DNA from: Moraxellaceae bacterium
GTDB taxonomy: Bacteria > Pseudomonadota > Gammaproteobacteria > Pseudomonadales > Moraxellaceae
DNA: 64,000 bases
Assembly (NCBI GenBank): GCA_030646295.1
Contig: JAUSND010000016.1
Span: forward strand, 62,001-126,000
Reading direction: 5' to 3'
Shown here: piece after piece, positions 55,294 through 63,816 of the stretch
Numbering within the stretch: position 1 is the first letter of the stretch
Layout of the letters: each line of letters opens with the position of its first letter
Translations under genes and position numbers: made by a program
The notes under the pieces: generated by a model
The model's input: only the letters and a program-made list of their open reading frames with translations
The model's database searches: none
What the model was told of the DNA's origin: nothing

Positions 55294-55313
55294 TCCCAAG
55301 GGGGGGGGAAGGG
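55294..55313. promoter_or_regulatory. C-tract/G9-tract element upstream of the cytochrome gene
   Basis: CCCTCCCAA followed by nine G (55300-55308) forms an inverted repeat in the intergenic DNA, about 70 bp before the cytochrome ATG. It resembles the GC-rich repeat before the peroxidase gene (61124-61149). It could be a MalT-type binding site or a slippage-prone tract. Confidence 0.4.
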
Positions 55314-55379
55314 CTGGGGCGGGATGTGCATGATTCGCTAGCCGGAGTCCATAGTGCCGGTGCCAGGAGGGTGACCATC

Positions 55380-57698
55380 ATGAATACAAAAAGAACAAGA
55401 AAGGCGCTTGGGCTGTCTGCCCTGCTGGCGCTACCGGGTCTGGGTCTTGCGGCTCCGAGCTTTCCCGAACAGGAAAAAGTCTGTAACTACGATGCCACAC
55501 GTGAGTTCAAGCGTGCGCTGTCGGCCACATCATTCCCGACGCCGGTCGCCAGCAGCATGCTGGTCAACGGTGTACAGGTATGGACGGCGGGATCGACGTC
55601 GGTACCCACCATCAAGCCGGGTGACACCATCACCCTGCGCGGGACCGGTTTTGGCCTGGGTACCGATATCGACTTCAGCAAGATCATGATTGGCAACAGT
55701 CGTGTGCTTGAAACCGACCTGAGCATGTACAAGCAGTCGCTCGACATCATCGCCCAGGTGAACTACGAAACGAGCAGCACGCACAGTACCTGGCCCAAGG
55801 ATGTCCTGAGCTGGACCAATACCGAGGTCAGGTTCAAGGTGCCGGTGCATGTGAGCGCCGGGCCGATCCAGCTGCAGGTGCAGAAGCGCGTTGGTCGCAT
55901 GGCATCACTGACCAAACCGGGTCAGGCTCATAACGTGATTGATGCCCAGACCAAGCGCATTACCAGTGACTTCTTCACGCACAAGTGTGACGTGGTGTCC
56001 GAACTGGGTACTGAAACCAAGTCGATTACCCCGATCAATGTCGCTGTCAGCAATTCCGGCTTGCCCGGTCTGCTGACGCAGGGACGCAAGATTTTCTGGT
56101 CCTACGATTTCAATATTGGTCTGGCTCACAAGATGCGCGAGCTAGACTGGGCCAAGATCTTTTCCTACAAGACAACGGACCCGATCACCCGCCAGCCGGC
56201 GGACCCGCGCAAGCTGTTTGGTGCCTACAAGACCGTGGCGGGCGAAGTGCCGGCTGAAGCGATCAATGACGTCTATTTTGATCCGTATCCAATGCCCAAT
56301 CCGATTCCCGGACTGTTGCTGGTGACGCCGCAAAAAACCAAGGGCAACACTAAAAATACGGGATGGGTTGGCTATCGTACGGCGGAGTCCAGTCATCCCT
56401 ACAACGGTAATGGTGCCTGGGCCGGCTTTAACTGTGCGTCCTGCCATGGCTATCGCATCAGCTATGAAAAAACGCCGGGCCAGCAGGTTACCAAGGTGGT
56501 GCCAGGCTTGCCCAACCCCGAATGGAGCATGAAGTGGACGGTACTGGGCGATAAGACCGGTGCAACCACGGCGACCTTCGACAGTATCGACATCAGCGAA
56601 GAGGGTCCTTCCTGGGCGCCGGGCAAGGCTGATATCGACAAGACCACCCTGTTGTACTACATGCCAGCCGGTGCAGGTGAGCACAACATTGTGCGAGGTG
56701 CCGGTGAAGGCAGCGAGACCGACAACGATTACCAGTTCTCGCCCATCACGATTCCGAACGTGACCAATTACATGGCGATCCGTCGTTCACTGTCGCACAC
56801 GGAATCCTATGTCGGGTTTGAAGGCTCCTACATCCACTCTGAAGAACCGGATGGCGCCATGGGCTCCATGCGTGCCGAGGACCTGAAGGCGCTGACGGCC
56901 TACATGACCACGCTGGACGGGGATGACAAGGACCTGCGCAATGTCGGCATTTATCGCTGGCTGAAGGCCAAGGGCAAGCTTGGCACCCAGACTGGCAATG
57001 CAGCGCTGACCGAAGGGCAGTTTGTACAGAATGGCTGGCAGTCCTATCCTGGTGTTGCCGCGACAGTCAATCAGGGCAAGACGGCCTATACCCGTGATTG
57101 TGCAAGCTGCCACAGCGACAAGCTTGGCGCCCACACCAACGAGCGCATGTTCCGTCTGGATCAGGTCGGCCGCTTCTTTGCGCCAACGATCTATCAGAAG
57201 GACCAGCAGTCCATTCGTGCCACCTTCCTGCGTGACATGTACTGGGTGCAGTCGCGTGGTCTGCTCTCCGATGGTCACGTCCGTAATATCGAGGATCTGG
57301 TAAACCCGGATCGTTGCACGGAAGGTACCGCGCTTTATAACCAGTATTACACGCTGCACTCTGCAGTACGTCCTGATCTGGGATCGCCGGATCAGCCTGC
57401 TGCCTGGCCTGATCTTAACCGCAAGGGCGATGTGTTCCGTATCTACAAGAATGTGGAATACAGCACCACAGACCCGTCCACCAAGCGCAACCGCTTTATC
57501 GAGCGGCACAAGTATTTTGTGACAGTGCCGTGGGATAACGGTCATTACTACTGGGATTACCAGAAAATGCGTCGCGAGTACGGCCCTGCGGAAATGGGTA
57601 CGGCCCAGCCGATTGGAATGCCGGCTGCACCACACCCCTGGTGTGCCGCTAACGGTGGCGATGTTGATGACCTGACGCAGTATGTGCTGACGCTTTAA
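55380..57698 (+). CDS. Secreted di-heme c-type cytochrome with IPT/TIG-like domain
   Basis: The product is 772 residues. Signal peptide ends GLA/APSFPEQ. Residues about 60-160 look like an IPT/TIG Ig-like domain (IKPGDTITLRGTGFGLGTD). Two heme c sites follow: CASCH at Cys352 and CASCH at Cys574. The large di-heme arrangement resembles MauG/RoxA-type and fatty acid di-heme oxygenase proteins, but I cannot assign a substrate. Met and His residues at the C-terminus could be distal ligands. AGGAGG lies just before the ATG. A terminator follows at 57733. Confidence 0.82.
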   Translation: MNTKRTRKALGLSALLALPGLGLAAPSFPEQEKVCNYDATREFKRALSATSFPTPVASSMLVNGVQVWTAGSTSVPTIKPGDTITLRGTGFGLGTDIDFSKIMIGNSRVLETDLSMYKQSLDIIAQVNYETSSTHSTWPKDVLSWTNTEVRFKVPVHVSAGPIQLQVQKRVGRMASLTKPGQAHNVIDAQTKRITSDFFTHKCDVVSELGTETKSITPINVAVSNSGLPGLLTQGRKIFWSYDFNIGLAHKMRELDWAKIFSYKTTDPITRQPADPRKLFGAYKTVAGEVPAEAINDVYFDPYPMPNPIPGLLLVTPQKTKGNTKNTGWVGYRTAESSHPYNGNGAWAGFNCASCHGYRISYEKTPGQQVTKVVPGLPNPEWSMKWTVLGDKTGATTATFDSIDISEEGPSWAPGKADIDKTTLLYYMPAGAGEHNIVRGAGEGSETDNDYQFSPITIPNVTNYMAIRRSLSHTESYVGFEGSYIHSEEPDGAMGSMRAEDLKALTAYMTTLDGDDKDLRNVGIYRWLKAKGKLGTQTGNAALTEGQFVQNGWQSYPGVAATVNQGKTAYTRDCASCHSDKLGAHTNERMFRLDQVGRFFAPTIYQKDQQSIRATFLRDMYWVQSRGLLSDGHVRNIEDLVNPDRCTEGTALYNQYYTLHSAVRPDLGSPDQPAAWPDLNRKGDVFRIYKNVEYSTTDPSTKRNRFIERHKYFVTVPWDNGHYYWDYQKMRREYGPAEMGTAQPIGMPAAPHPWCAANGGDVDDLTQYVLTL

Positions 57699-57732
57699 AC
57701 GGGTCTGCTCGGGAGATGTTTCCTGAGTGATT

Positions 57733-57768
57733 AATAAAAAAACCTGCCATGAAGGCAGGTTTTTTTAT
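57733..57768 (+). terminator. Intrinsic terminator after the di-heme cytochrome gene
   Basis: ATAAAAAAACCTGCC, ATGAA loop, GGCAGGTTTTTTTAT. Long T run; strong. Confidence 0.92.
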
Positions 57769-58214
57769 GTCTGCAAGAAGGCGTCGCCATTGGAAATTGT
57801 CATGGCTGGGCTGCGGTTTGCAGTGGTGATGCTGGCCCGGACGGGTGTTTGTGTAATGTGCGTATGACCGCAACGGAGGTGCGCGTTATCACCATGATGA
57901 CAATGAAGGTAAGCACTCTGGTGTTATCAGTGATGCAGGTGAGTGATGCAAGGGTGGGTGAAGAGGAGTGGGCAGTGTGACTGTCCGGGAGGGAGTTATG
58001 TGCGATGGGGGCATAAGCAGATCACTGGCGCGGGCCGCAGTGATGCAACTTCCGGTTAAGGCATGTGGCATGTGGCATGCGTTAAGGGTTGGTGCAGGAT
58101 TGTGATTAAGGTTCAGGGAAAAAATTGATGTGACGTTTATTACTGGTGTGGGTTTTGCTGAGTCATAAGTTGTTGGAACGGCTGCTATTGGTAAGTGGCA
58201 ATGTGTTTTCCGGC

Positions 58215-58250
58215 CCATGAAAAAGCCCCCTTGCGGGGGCTTTTTCATGG
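58215..58250 (-). terminator. Intrinsic terminator after the alpha-dioxygenase-like gene
   Basis: CCATGAAAAAGCCCCC, short loop, CGGGGGCTTTTTCATGG, flanked by A/T runs. Ends the minus-strand peroxidase transcript. Confidence 0.92.
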
Positions 58251-58270
58251 CATTACACCAGTGTTGTGAC

Positions 58271-61018
58271 TTACTTGTCTTCGCTACGCTGGTGCTTGAA
58301 GAACACACCATTGTCACCGAAGGCAGACACGATCAGCGGTGAGGTCAGCTCCAGTTCGCCAATCTTCTTGGCACTGGCGCGACGCTCATTCGCATACTGT
58401 GTGTTGGTGGATGGCCAGATGGAGGTCTTGATTTCCATCGAGGTGGCGTACACGTCATACAGCTTCGAGCCGGCACCGAGGGTGGCCAGGTCGTGACGGA
58501 AGTCATGCGGGGTGGTGGCAAACTTTGTCTTCACTTCCGGGCGTGGCACAAAGTAGATCTGTGTCGGAGCCTTTGGTGTCGCCACAGTGGCGCCAGTCTG
58601 CGTTACCTCTGCCATGTCGTTCATGATCACGAGTGTCGGCTTGGTGCTGACAGCCGAGAACAGGATGGTGGAACCCAGTTCGTTGGCATCAGTCGACACA
58701 TAGTTCGACAGTTCTTTGGCAAAGAAGTTGTAGTTGGTGCCCTGACCGGCCAGCGTGTAGAGCGCCGACACGTTTTCCGATGGCTTGCCGTTCACGAGAG
58801 CCTTCCAGGCCAGACCAGGCTGGAACTTGTTGTTTGCCGCCGGATTTTCGGTGACGGACAGACGCAGCAGGCCGTAGTCCGAGCCCTGGAACAGGCCGGT
58901 GTAGCCGTTGCCGGCAACCGGTACAAACTTCACCTTGGCCATGGCAGCGTGACGGTGGATTGGCTTGACGTAGCCGGCAGGGGCGACATCAGTACGGGTT
59001 TGCACCTTCTTCCAGAGGATGGAGCTGATCAGGCCACCGGTATCGGTCTCTGCCAGAGCAGGCATGGTGGTCTTGTACTGTGTGCGCTTGGCACCGTTCA
59101 CCCAGAGGTGATCAGCCTTGGCACTGGCATTCCAGCTTTCGTAGTCAGCTGTCATGTTCAGGCCCCATGGCTTGAAGGCATTTTCTACGCCGGTCAGGCT
59201 GAGTGCCAGCTGCGGGTTGTGACGACGGAGTACATCAACCATCGTGGTGTTTTCCACCCAGTTGTAACCTTCCTGTGTGTAAACGGCCGGTGTGTAGTCC
59301 TTGGTGTAGAAGCGGTCGGTCATCAGACGGCGCGAAGCATTCATGATGAAGATCTGGAAGGCGGTTTCGCCGAAGGCAAAGCCGTCAGGACGCACGGTTT
59401 CGGCCATCATGCCGACCATGGTGTCGATCTTCTCGATGTCGTTGTTGTACAGGCGCTTCAGGTTGGCCAGCGTGACAGGATCGGTTGTCAGGTCTTCGAA
59501 CTTCGTGATCGGGTTCAGCTGGATCTGGCGGCGGAACTCGTTGTAACGAGGTACACCACGTTCGCGGTCACGCAGGATGTCGATCGTTGCCAGATCGATG
59601 TTGCCAACGGTTGGAATCGAGAGGTTACGCAGGAAGTTCGGGTAGTTGTTCAGCGTCAGCGAACCGGGGTTCGTGATGCCGAAGGAGTACCACAGGCGTT
59701 CCGGAGTTTCGCTGTTCAGCATGGATTCGGCATTGGCATCGCGTGTGTCTGGCAGTGCCACGGTCTTTACGACTTCATTGTCACCAATGTCGTAAACCTG
59801 GACGTTGTCACGCATCAGCGGGTGCATGCGATACACGGCAACAAACTCTTCCGTCAGGGTGTACGGTGTGCCGGAGTTGTTCGGGTTGGCTGAGCCAACC
59901 AGACCGGCAATGGCGTGATCCAGCGTGCCGCTGCCGACGTTACCAGCCAGGTTGGAATCCGTGCCGAGGATGGTCTTGATGAACGAGTCGGTCTTGGACA
60001 GGTCGTCGTACCACTGGCGGGTTTCTGCCTGGTACTTGTCACGACCTTCGGCGTTACCGATCAGACCCCACCAGTTGGCGTACATGGCGCGCTCGGTGAC
60101 CGGGTTCGCGATCACGGCAGGCGTCCATTCCACGGTGTGGATCTTGGCCATCAGGGCAGAGTTGACCAGGCGTGCCTTGTCATACAGCCACTGGTCGCTT
60201 GCCGTCGGGTACTTCTGCTTGAGCATGGTGGCAATGGCATTGTGCTCTTTGGTGAAGAGCTGGTGCAGCATGCTCAGACCCACCCACCAGTTTTCGTTGA
60301 AGCCGGTGATCGACTTGCCGCTGAGGAACTCCTTGGGCAGCGTGCCGTCAGCATTGATCTTCAGCTTGCCGTCCACAAAGGAGCGTACGGTGTTGTTGGT
60401 GGCCTTGCTGCTGCCATACAGCTGCGAGCCGTCCCACCAGTGGGTGTTGTGGTTGCGGTAGGTGTTGATCTTGCCGGCATCGACGGCGGTGCGGCTGGGG
60501 TCGGCCTGAGTGCGGCGCACATCCAGGTAACCGGTACCCAGCGCATCACCGGAGGGCAGCGGAACCTTGATCGGGTTGGAGGACTGGTTGGCGCCGTGAT
60601 CCACCCAGTCATGCACCATGAACTGGATCCATGACGCTGCGATGAAGTTCAGGCTGGGGGCGGGCTTGAAGGGGCCACGGGCCAGCAGGGTGTTACTGAC
60701 TTCACGGGGGTTGGGGCTAAGCAGGCCGGTTGCTTCGGTTTCACCCGTGGCAGCAGTCGGATCCACGTTGCGGCCAAAGCGCACGTAGACTGAACCTTCG
60801 GCCGGGTTTGACAGGATGTTGCAGGTACCGTCTTCGGTACGTGCCGTCAGGCTGCGCTGGTCGCAGGTGATGGAGCCGTTGAGTTTCGGGTAGTCCTCAA
60901 GATCGAACAAGTTGTTCTCGAGGAGATTGGAGCGCTCTACCGCCAGCGTGATAAGACCTGCGGCGATCCCTAAGGTGCCGAATTTGGTCAAGGCTGGCCA
61001 GGTGACCCAGATTGCCAT
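58271..61018 (-). CDS. Fatty acid alpha-dioxygenase-like heme peroxidase fused to a catalase-like domain
   Basis: The product is 915 residues, against about 640 for plant alpha-dioxygenases. N-terminal region: distal His in FMVHDWVDH (136-141), LHQLFTKEHNAI (251-262), KIHTVEW (292-298), and catalytic Tyr396 with proximal His399 in VYRMHPLMRD. RERGVPRYNEFRR follows. These are hallmarks of fatty acid alpha-dioxygenases, which make 2-hydroperoxy acids. From about residue 677 a separate region begins (HRHAAMAKVKF, GLFQGSDYGLLRLSV, GQGTNYNFF, ending FGDNGVFFKHQRSED) that resembles catalase-like heme domains of allene-oxide-synthase-type proteins. That second assignment is tentative. No signal peptide or CxxCH is seen. 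GAGG lies before the ATG. Confidence 0.82.
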   Translation of the reverse strand: MAIWVTWPALTKFGTLGIAAGLITLAVERSNLLENNLFDLEDYPKLNGSITCDQRSLTARTEDGTCNILSNPAEGSVYVRFGRNVDPTAATGETEATGLLSPNPREVSNTLLARGPFKPAPSLNFIAASWIQFMVHDWVDHGANQSSNPIKVPLPSGDALGTGYLDVRRTQADPSRTAVDAGKINTYRNHNTHWWDGSQLYGSSKATNNTVRSFVDGKLKINADGTLPKEFLSGKSITGFNENWWVGLSMLHQLFTKEHNAIATMLKQKYPTASDQWLYDKARLVNSALMAKIHTVEWTPAVIANPVTERAMYANWWGLIGNAEGRDKYQAETRQWYDDLSKTDSFIKTILGTDSNLAGNVGSGTLDHAIAGLVGSANPNNSGTPYTLTEEFVAVYRMHPLMRDNVQVYDIGDNEVVKTVALPDTRDANAESMLNSETPERLWYSFGITNPGSLTLNNYPNFLRNLSIPTVGNIDLATIDILRDRERGVPRYNEFRRQIQLNPITKFEDLTTDPVTLANLKRLYNNDIEKIDTMVGMMAETVRPDGFAFGETAFQIFIMNASRRLMTDRFYTKDYTPAVYTQEGYNWVENTTMVDVLRRHNPQLALSLTGVENAFKPWGLNMTADYESWNASAKADHLWVNGAKRTQYKTTMPALAETDTGGLISSILWKKVQTRTDVAPAGYVKPIHRHAAMAKVKFVPVAGNGYTGLFQGSDYGLLRLSVTENPAANNKFQPGLAWKALVNGKPSENVSALYTLAGQGTNYNFFAKELSNYVSTDANELGSTILFSAVSTKPTLVIMNDMAEVTQTGATVATPKAPTQIYFVPRPEVKTKFATTPHDFRHDLATLGAGSKLYDVYATSMEIKTSIWPSTNTQYANERRASAKKIGELELTSPLIVSAFGDNGVFFKHQRSEDK

Positions 61019-61123
61019 GGTGGTTTCCCTCTTCCCTGTTTCTTGTTGGTTTTGTCGGTTTTGTTGTGAGCCGAGCTGATCTGATCAGCAGCAGGCGAGT
61101 GTAGGGATAGGGGTGGTGCATGG

Positions 61124-61149
61124 CCCCACCCTTCAGGAGGGGTAGGAGG
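61124..61149. promoter_or_regulatory. GC-rich inverted element upstream of the alpha-dioxygenase-like gene
   Basis: CCCCACCCTT and AGGAGGGGTAGGAGG form a partial inverted repeat about 110 bp before the gene start at 61018. AGGAGGGGTAGGAGG resembles MalT boxes (GGGGATGAGG-like), and a similar element precedes the cytochrome gene at 55294. Binding by the MalT-type protein at 52470 is only a proposal. Confidence 0.35.
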
Positions 61150-61213
61150 CGAGACTGGCTAGTTTCTGTGACTTACTGGTTTTGTGTTTTTGCGGGCTGA
61201 TCGGGTGAAAAAA

Positions 61214-61242
61214 GAACAACGGCCGCATAAGCGGCCGTTGTT
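61214..61242. terminator. Hairpin downstream of htpX
   Basis: GAACAACGGCCGC, ATAA loop, GCGGCCGTTGTTC: perfect 13-bp stem 41 bp after the htpX stop on the minus strand. Confidence 0.75.
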
Positions 61243-61282
61243 CCTGTTGCGGGGTTATTTGCGCAATAACCAGAGAAAAGAC

Positions 61283-62188
61283 TTACATGATTTGCTGGTT
61301 CTGCAGCGCCTGGATACGGACTTCCAGTGGCGGGTGCGACATGAACAGCTTGGCCAGGCTGAAGCCTTCCAGCTTGCCGGTAGTAATAGCCAGCGCGGTC
61401 ATCTCGGCAGGCATCTGGTCAGGCAGTTCATGCTCGGCCTGCAGGCGGCGCAGGGCATTGATCATGGACTGCTTGCCGGCCAGTTCGGCACCGGCGATGT
61501 CGGCCTTGAACTCGCGGCGGCGCGAGAACCACATGACGATGGTGGAGGCGAGAATGCCCAGCACCAGGTCGGCGATCATGCTGGTCACGAAGTAGGCGAT
61601 GCCGGGGCCATCTTCGTTCTTGAACACAACGCGGTCGACAAAGTTGCCGATGATGCGCGAGAAGAACATGACGAAGGTGTTCACCACACCCTGGATAAGG
61701 GAGTGGGTGACCATGTCGCCGTTGGCCACGTGGCCGATCTCGTGGCCGAGGACGGCTTTGACTTCGTCACGGCTCATGCGTTGCAGCAGGCCGGTCGATA
61801 CGGCAACCAGGGCGGCATTCTTGTTCCAGCCGGTAGCAAAGGCATTGGACTGGTAGCTGGGGAAGATGCCGACTTCCGGCATCTTGATGCCGGCCTTGGT
61901 GGACAGTTCCTGCACGGTGGCCACCAGCCAGCGCTCTTCTTCGGTACGCGGATTTTCGATCAGCTGGGTGCCCGTGCTGCGCTTGGCCATCCATTTGGAG
62001 ATGAACAGGGAGAACAGGGAGCCCACCATGCCGAAAACAAAGCACATGATGAGAAGGTTGCCCAGTTGCAGGGTGTTGCCGGCGCCGTGCGAAGAACCGA
62101 CACCCAGAATGCTGAGCACAATACCGGCGACGACGATAATGGCAAGGTTGGTCAGCAGGAACAACGCGATGCGTAACATGGACTTCAA
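61283..62188 (-). CDS. htpX: Zinc-dependent membrane protease HtpX
   Basis: The product is 301 residues. The metalloprotease motif [13 protein letters not shown] is near residue 145, with the third ligand Glu in [12 protein letters not shown] (about 230). Membrane helices lie at residues 5-30 and 40-60 and two more lie in the second half. HtpX degrades misfolded inner-membrane proteins. The start [16 protein letters not shown] is typical. Confidence 0.96.
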   Translation of the reverse strand: MKSMLRIALFLLTNLAIIVVAGIVLSILGVGSSHGAGNTLQLGNLLIMCFVFGMVGSLFSLFISKWMAKRSTGTQLIENPRTEEERWLVATVQELSTKAGIKMPEVGIFPSYQSNAFATGWNKNAALVAVSTGLLQRMSRDEVKAVLGHEIGHVANGDMVTHSLIQGVVNTFVMFFSRIIGNFVDRVVFKNEDGPGIAYFVTSMIADLVLGILASTIVMWFSRRREFKADIAGAELAGKQSMINALRRLQAEHELPDQMPAEMTALAITTGKLEGFSLAKLFMSHPPLEVRIQALQNQQIM

Positions 62189-62313
62189 TACTCCCTGGAT
62201 TTGCTGTTTAAAGCGGTAAAAGTGAAATTAGGGCCGGCATGGCCCCATTTCAAGCAGACAATTGTGTATGGATGGTGAACAGGGCATCGGAGGATGCCCT
62301 GTCTTGCTGGTGT

Positions 62314-63768
62314 TCAGGCGGTGCCGTGGCGCTGGCGATAGGCTTCCAGAAAGCGTGCCAGGCGGGTGATCGCTTCTTTCAGGTCTTCCTTGTTGGGCAG
62401 GAAGACCACGCGGAAGTGGTCGGGCCTTGGCCAGTTGAAGCCGGTACCCTGCACCAGCAGTACCTTCTCGGCACGCAGCAGTTCCAGGATGAACTGCTGA
62501 TCATCCGTAATCGGGTACACCTTCGGGTCCAGACGCGGGAACAGGTAAAGCGCACCCTCCGGTTTTACGCAGCTCACGCCAGGAATGGCATTGAGCATCT
62601 CCACAGCGAGATTGCGCTGTTCATAGAGGCGTCCGCCCGGACGGATGAGGTCGTTGATGCTCTGGTATCCGCCCAGTGCCGTCTGGATGGCGTACTGGGC
62701 CTGCACATTGGCACACAGGCGCATGGAGGCCAGCATGTCCAGGCCTTCTATATAGTCCCTGGCCATGGCCTTGTTGCCGCTGACCATCAGCCAGCCGGAG
62801 CGGAAGCCGGCCACGCGATAGGACTTGGACAGGCCATTGAAGGTGATGCAGAGCAGATCCGGGGCGAGGGTGGCCAGGCAGGTGTGCTGGGCCTCGTCAT
62901 ACAGGATCTTGTCGTAGATCTCGTCGGCAAACAGGATCAGGTTGTGCTTGCGGGCCAGGGCGACGATCTTTTCCAGCACGGGCTTCGGGTAGACCGCGCC
63001 GGTCGGGTTGTTGGGGTTGATGATCACAATGCCGCGGGTCTTCGGGGTGATCTTCTTCTCCATGTCCTCCAGATCGGGATACCAGTGATCCTCCTCGTTG
63101 CAGAGGTAATGTACCGGGGTACCACCGGACAGGGTGACGGCAGCGGTCCACAGTGGGTAGTCCGGGGCCGGGATCAGCATCTCGTCGCCGTTGTTGAGCA
63201 GGGCCTGCATGGCCATGACGATCAGCTCGGACACCCCGTTGCCGATATAGATGTCGCCGACTTCCACGCCGAACAGGTTCTTCTGCTGGTAGTACTGCAT
63301 GATGGCCTTGCGTGCAGCGAACAGGCCCTTGGACTCGCAATAGCCTATTGCGTTGGGCAGGTTGGCGATCACGTCCGCCAGGATTTCCTGGGGGGCCTCG
63401 AAGCCGAAGGGGGCCGGGTTGCCGATATTCAGCTTGATGATGCGGTGGCCCTGTTCCTCCATCGCGGTGGCTTCCTTGAGGACAGGACCGCGGATGTCGT
63501 AACAGACGTTCTTCAGCTTGGCAGACTTCGTGATTTCCATGGAATGCTCGCGCACTGGGGGTTTGGTGGGGGATGACTCAACCGGGTGTTGCAGGCGGTA
63601 GTCCGCCATGTCGGCCAGCAATTGATCGACCGTGGCCTGACGCGGACTGCGGCCCTTCTTCAGTTCGCCGACAAAATTCGGGTCCTTGCGGAACAGGGTG
63701 CCAAACTGGGTGGCACTGAGGTCCGGGTAGTCGGCGAGGAAGGTTTCGACGGATTCAAGCAGGGGCAT
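62314..63768 (-). CDS. alaA: AlaA-type alanine aminotransferase with extra N-terminal HTH-like segment
   Basis: The product is 484 residues. The aminotransferase begins at residue 77 (MEITKSAKLKNVCYDIRG), where most AlaA proteins start, and has the PLP-binding NPNNPTGAVY and Lys in FNGLSKSYRVAGFRSGW. AlaA moves amino groups between glutamate and pyruvate. The preceding 76 residues (FLADYPDLSATQFG, NFVGELKKGRSPRQATVDQLL) look like a small HTH protein of a type often seen alone. ATG at 63540 would give the standard enzyme; neither start has a strong ribosome site, so the fusion is not certain. Confidence 0.88.
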   Translation of the reverse strand: MPLLESVETFLADYPDLSATQFGTLFRKDPNFVGELKKGRSPRQATVDQLLADMADYRLQHPVESSPTKPPVREHSMEITKSAKLKNVCYDIRGPVLKEATAMEEQGHRIIKLNIGNPAPFGFEAPQEILADVIANLPNAIGYCESKGLFAARKAIMQYYQQKNLFGVEVGDIYIGNGVSELIVMAMQALLNNGDEMLIPAPDYPLWTAAVTLSGGTPVHYLCNEEDHWYPDLEDMEKKITPKTRGIVIINPNNPTGAVYPKPVLEKIVALARKHNLILFADEIYDKILYDEAQHTCLATLAPDLLCITFNGLSKSYRVAGFRSGWLMVSGNKAMARDYIEGLDMLASMRLCANVQAQYAIQTALGGYQSINDLIRPGGRLYEQRNLAVEMLNAIPGVSCVKPEGALYLFPRLDPKVYPITDDQQFILELLRAEKVLLVQGTGFNWPRPDHFRVVFLPNKEDLKEAITRLARFLEAYRQRHGTA

Positions 63769-63788
63769 GATGGCTTAAATTGTCCTGA

Positions 63789-63816
63789 ATAGGGTTTTAA
63801 ATAGGATATTCCCTAT
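63789..63816. promoter_or_regulatory. ATAGGG-N16-CCCTAT inverted repeat upstream of alaA
   Basis: Arms ATAGGG (63789-63794) and CCCTAT (63811-63816) with a further ATAGGA copy between them, in AT-rich DNA 20-50 bp upstream of the long alaA start. Possible operator, perhaps for the HTH segment itself; unproven. Confidence 0.35.

Larger units (their letters stand above)
57699..58270. other. 572-bp intergenic stretch between convergent heme-protein genes
   Basis: Holds two strong hairpin terminators, at 57733 and 58215. Between them (57770-58210) I see no credible gene; a 142-codon minus frame runs through both a terminator and the peroxidase 3' end and has no family-like composition. No other structure was recognised. 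Confidence 0.6.

Noticed and set aside
57889-58317. 142-codon minus frame between the heme genes
   Set aside because: Runs through a terminator hairpin and into the 3' end of the peroxidase gene; composition not protein-like.
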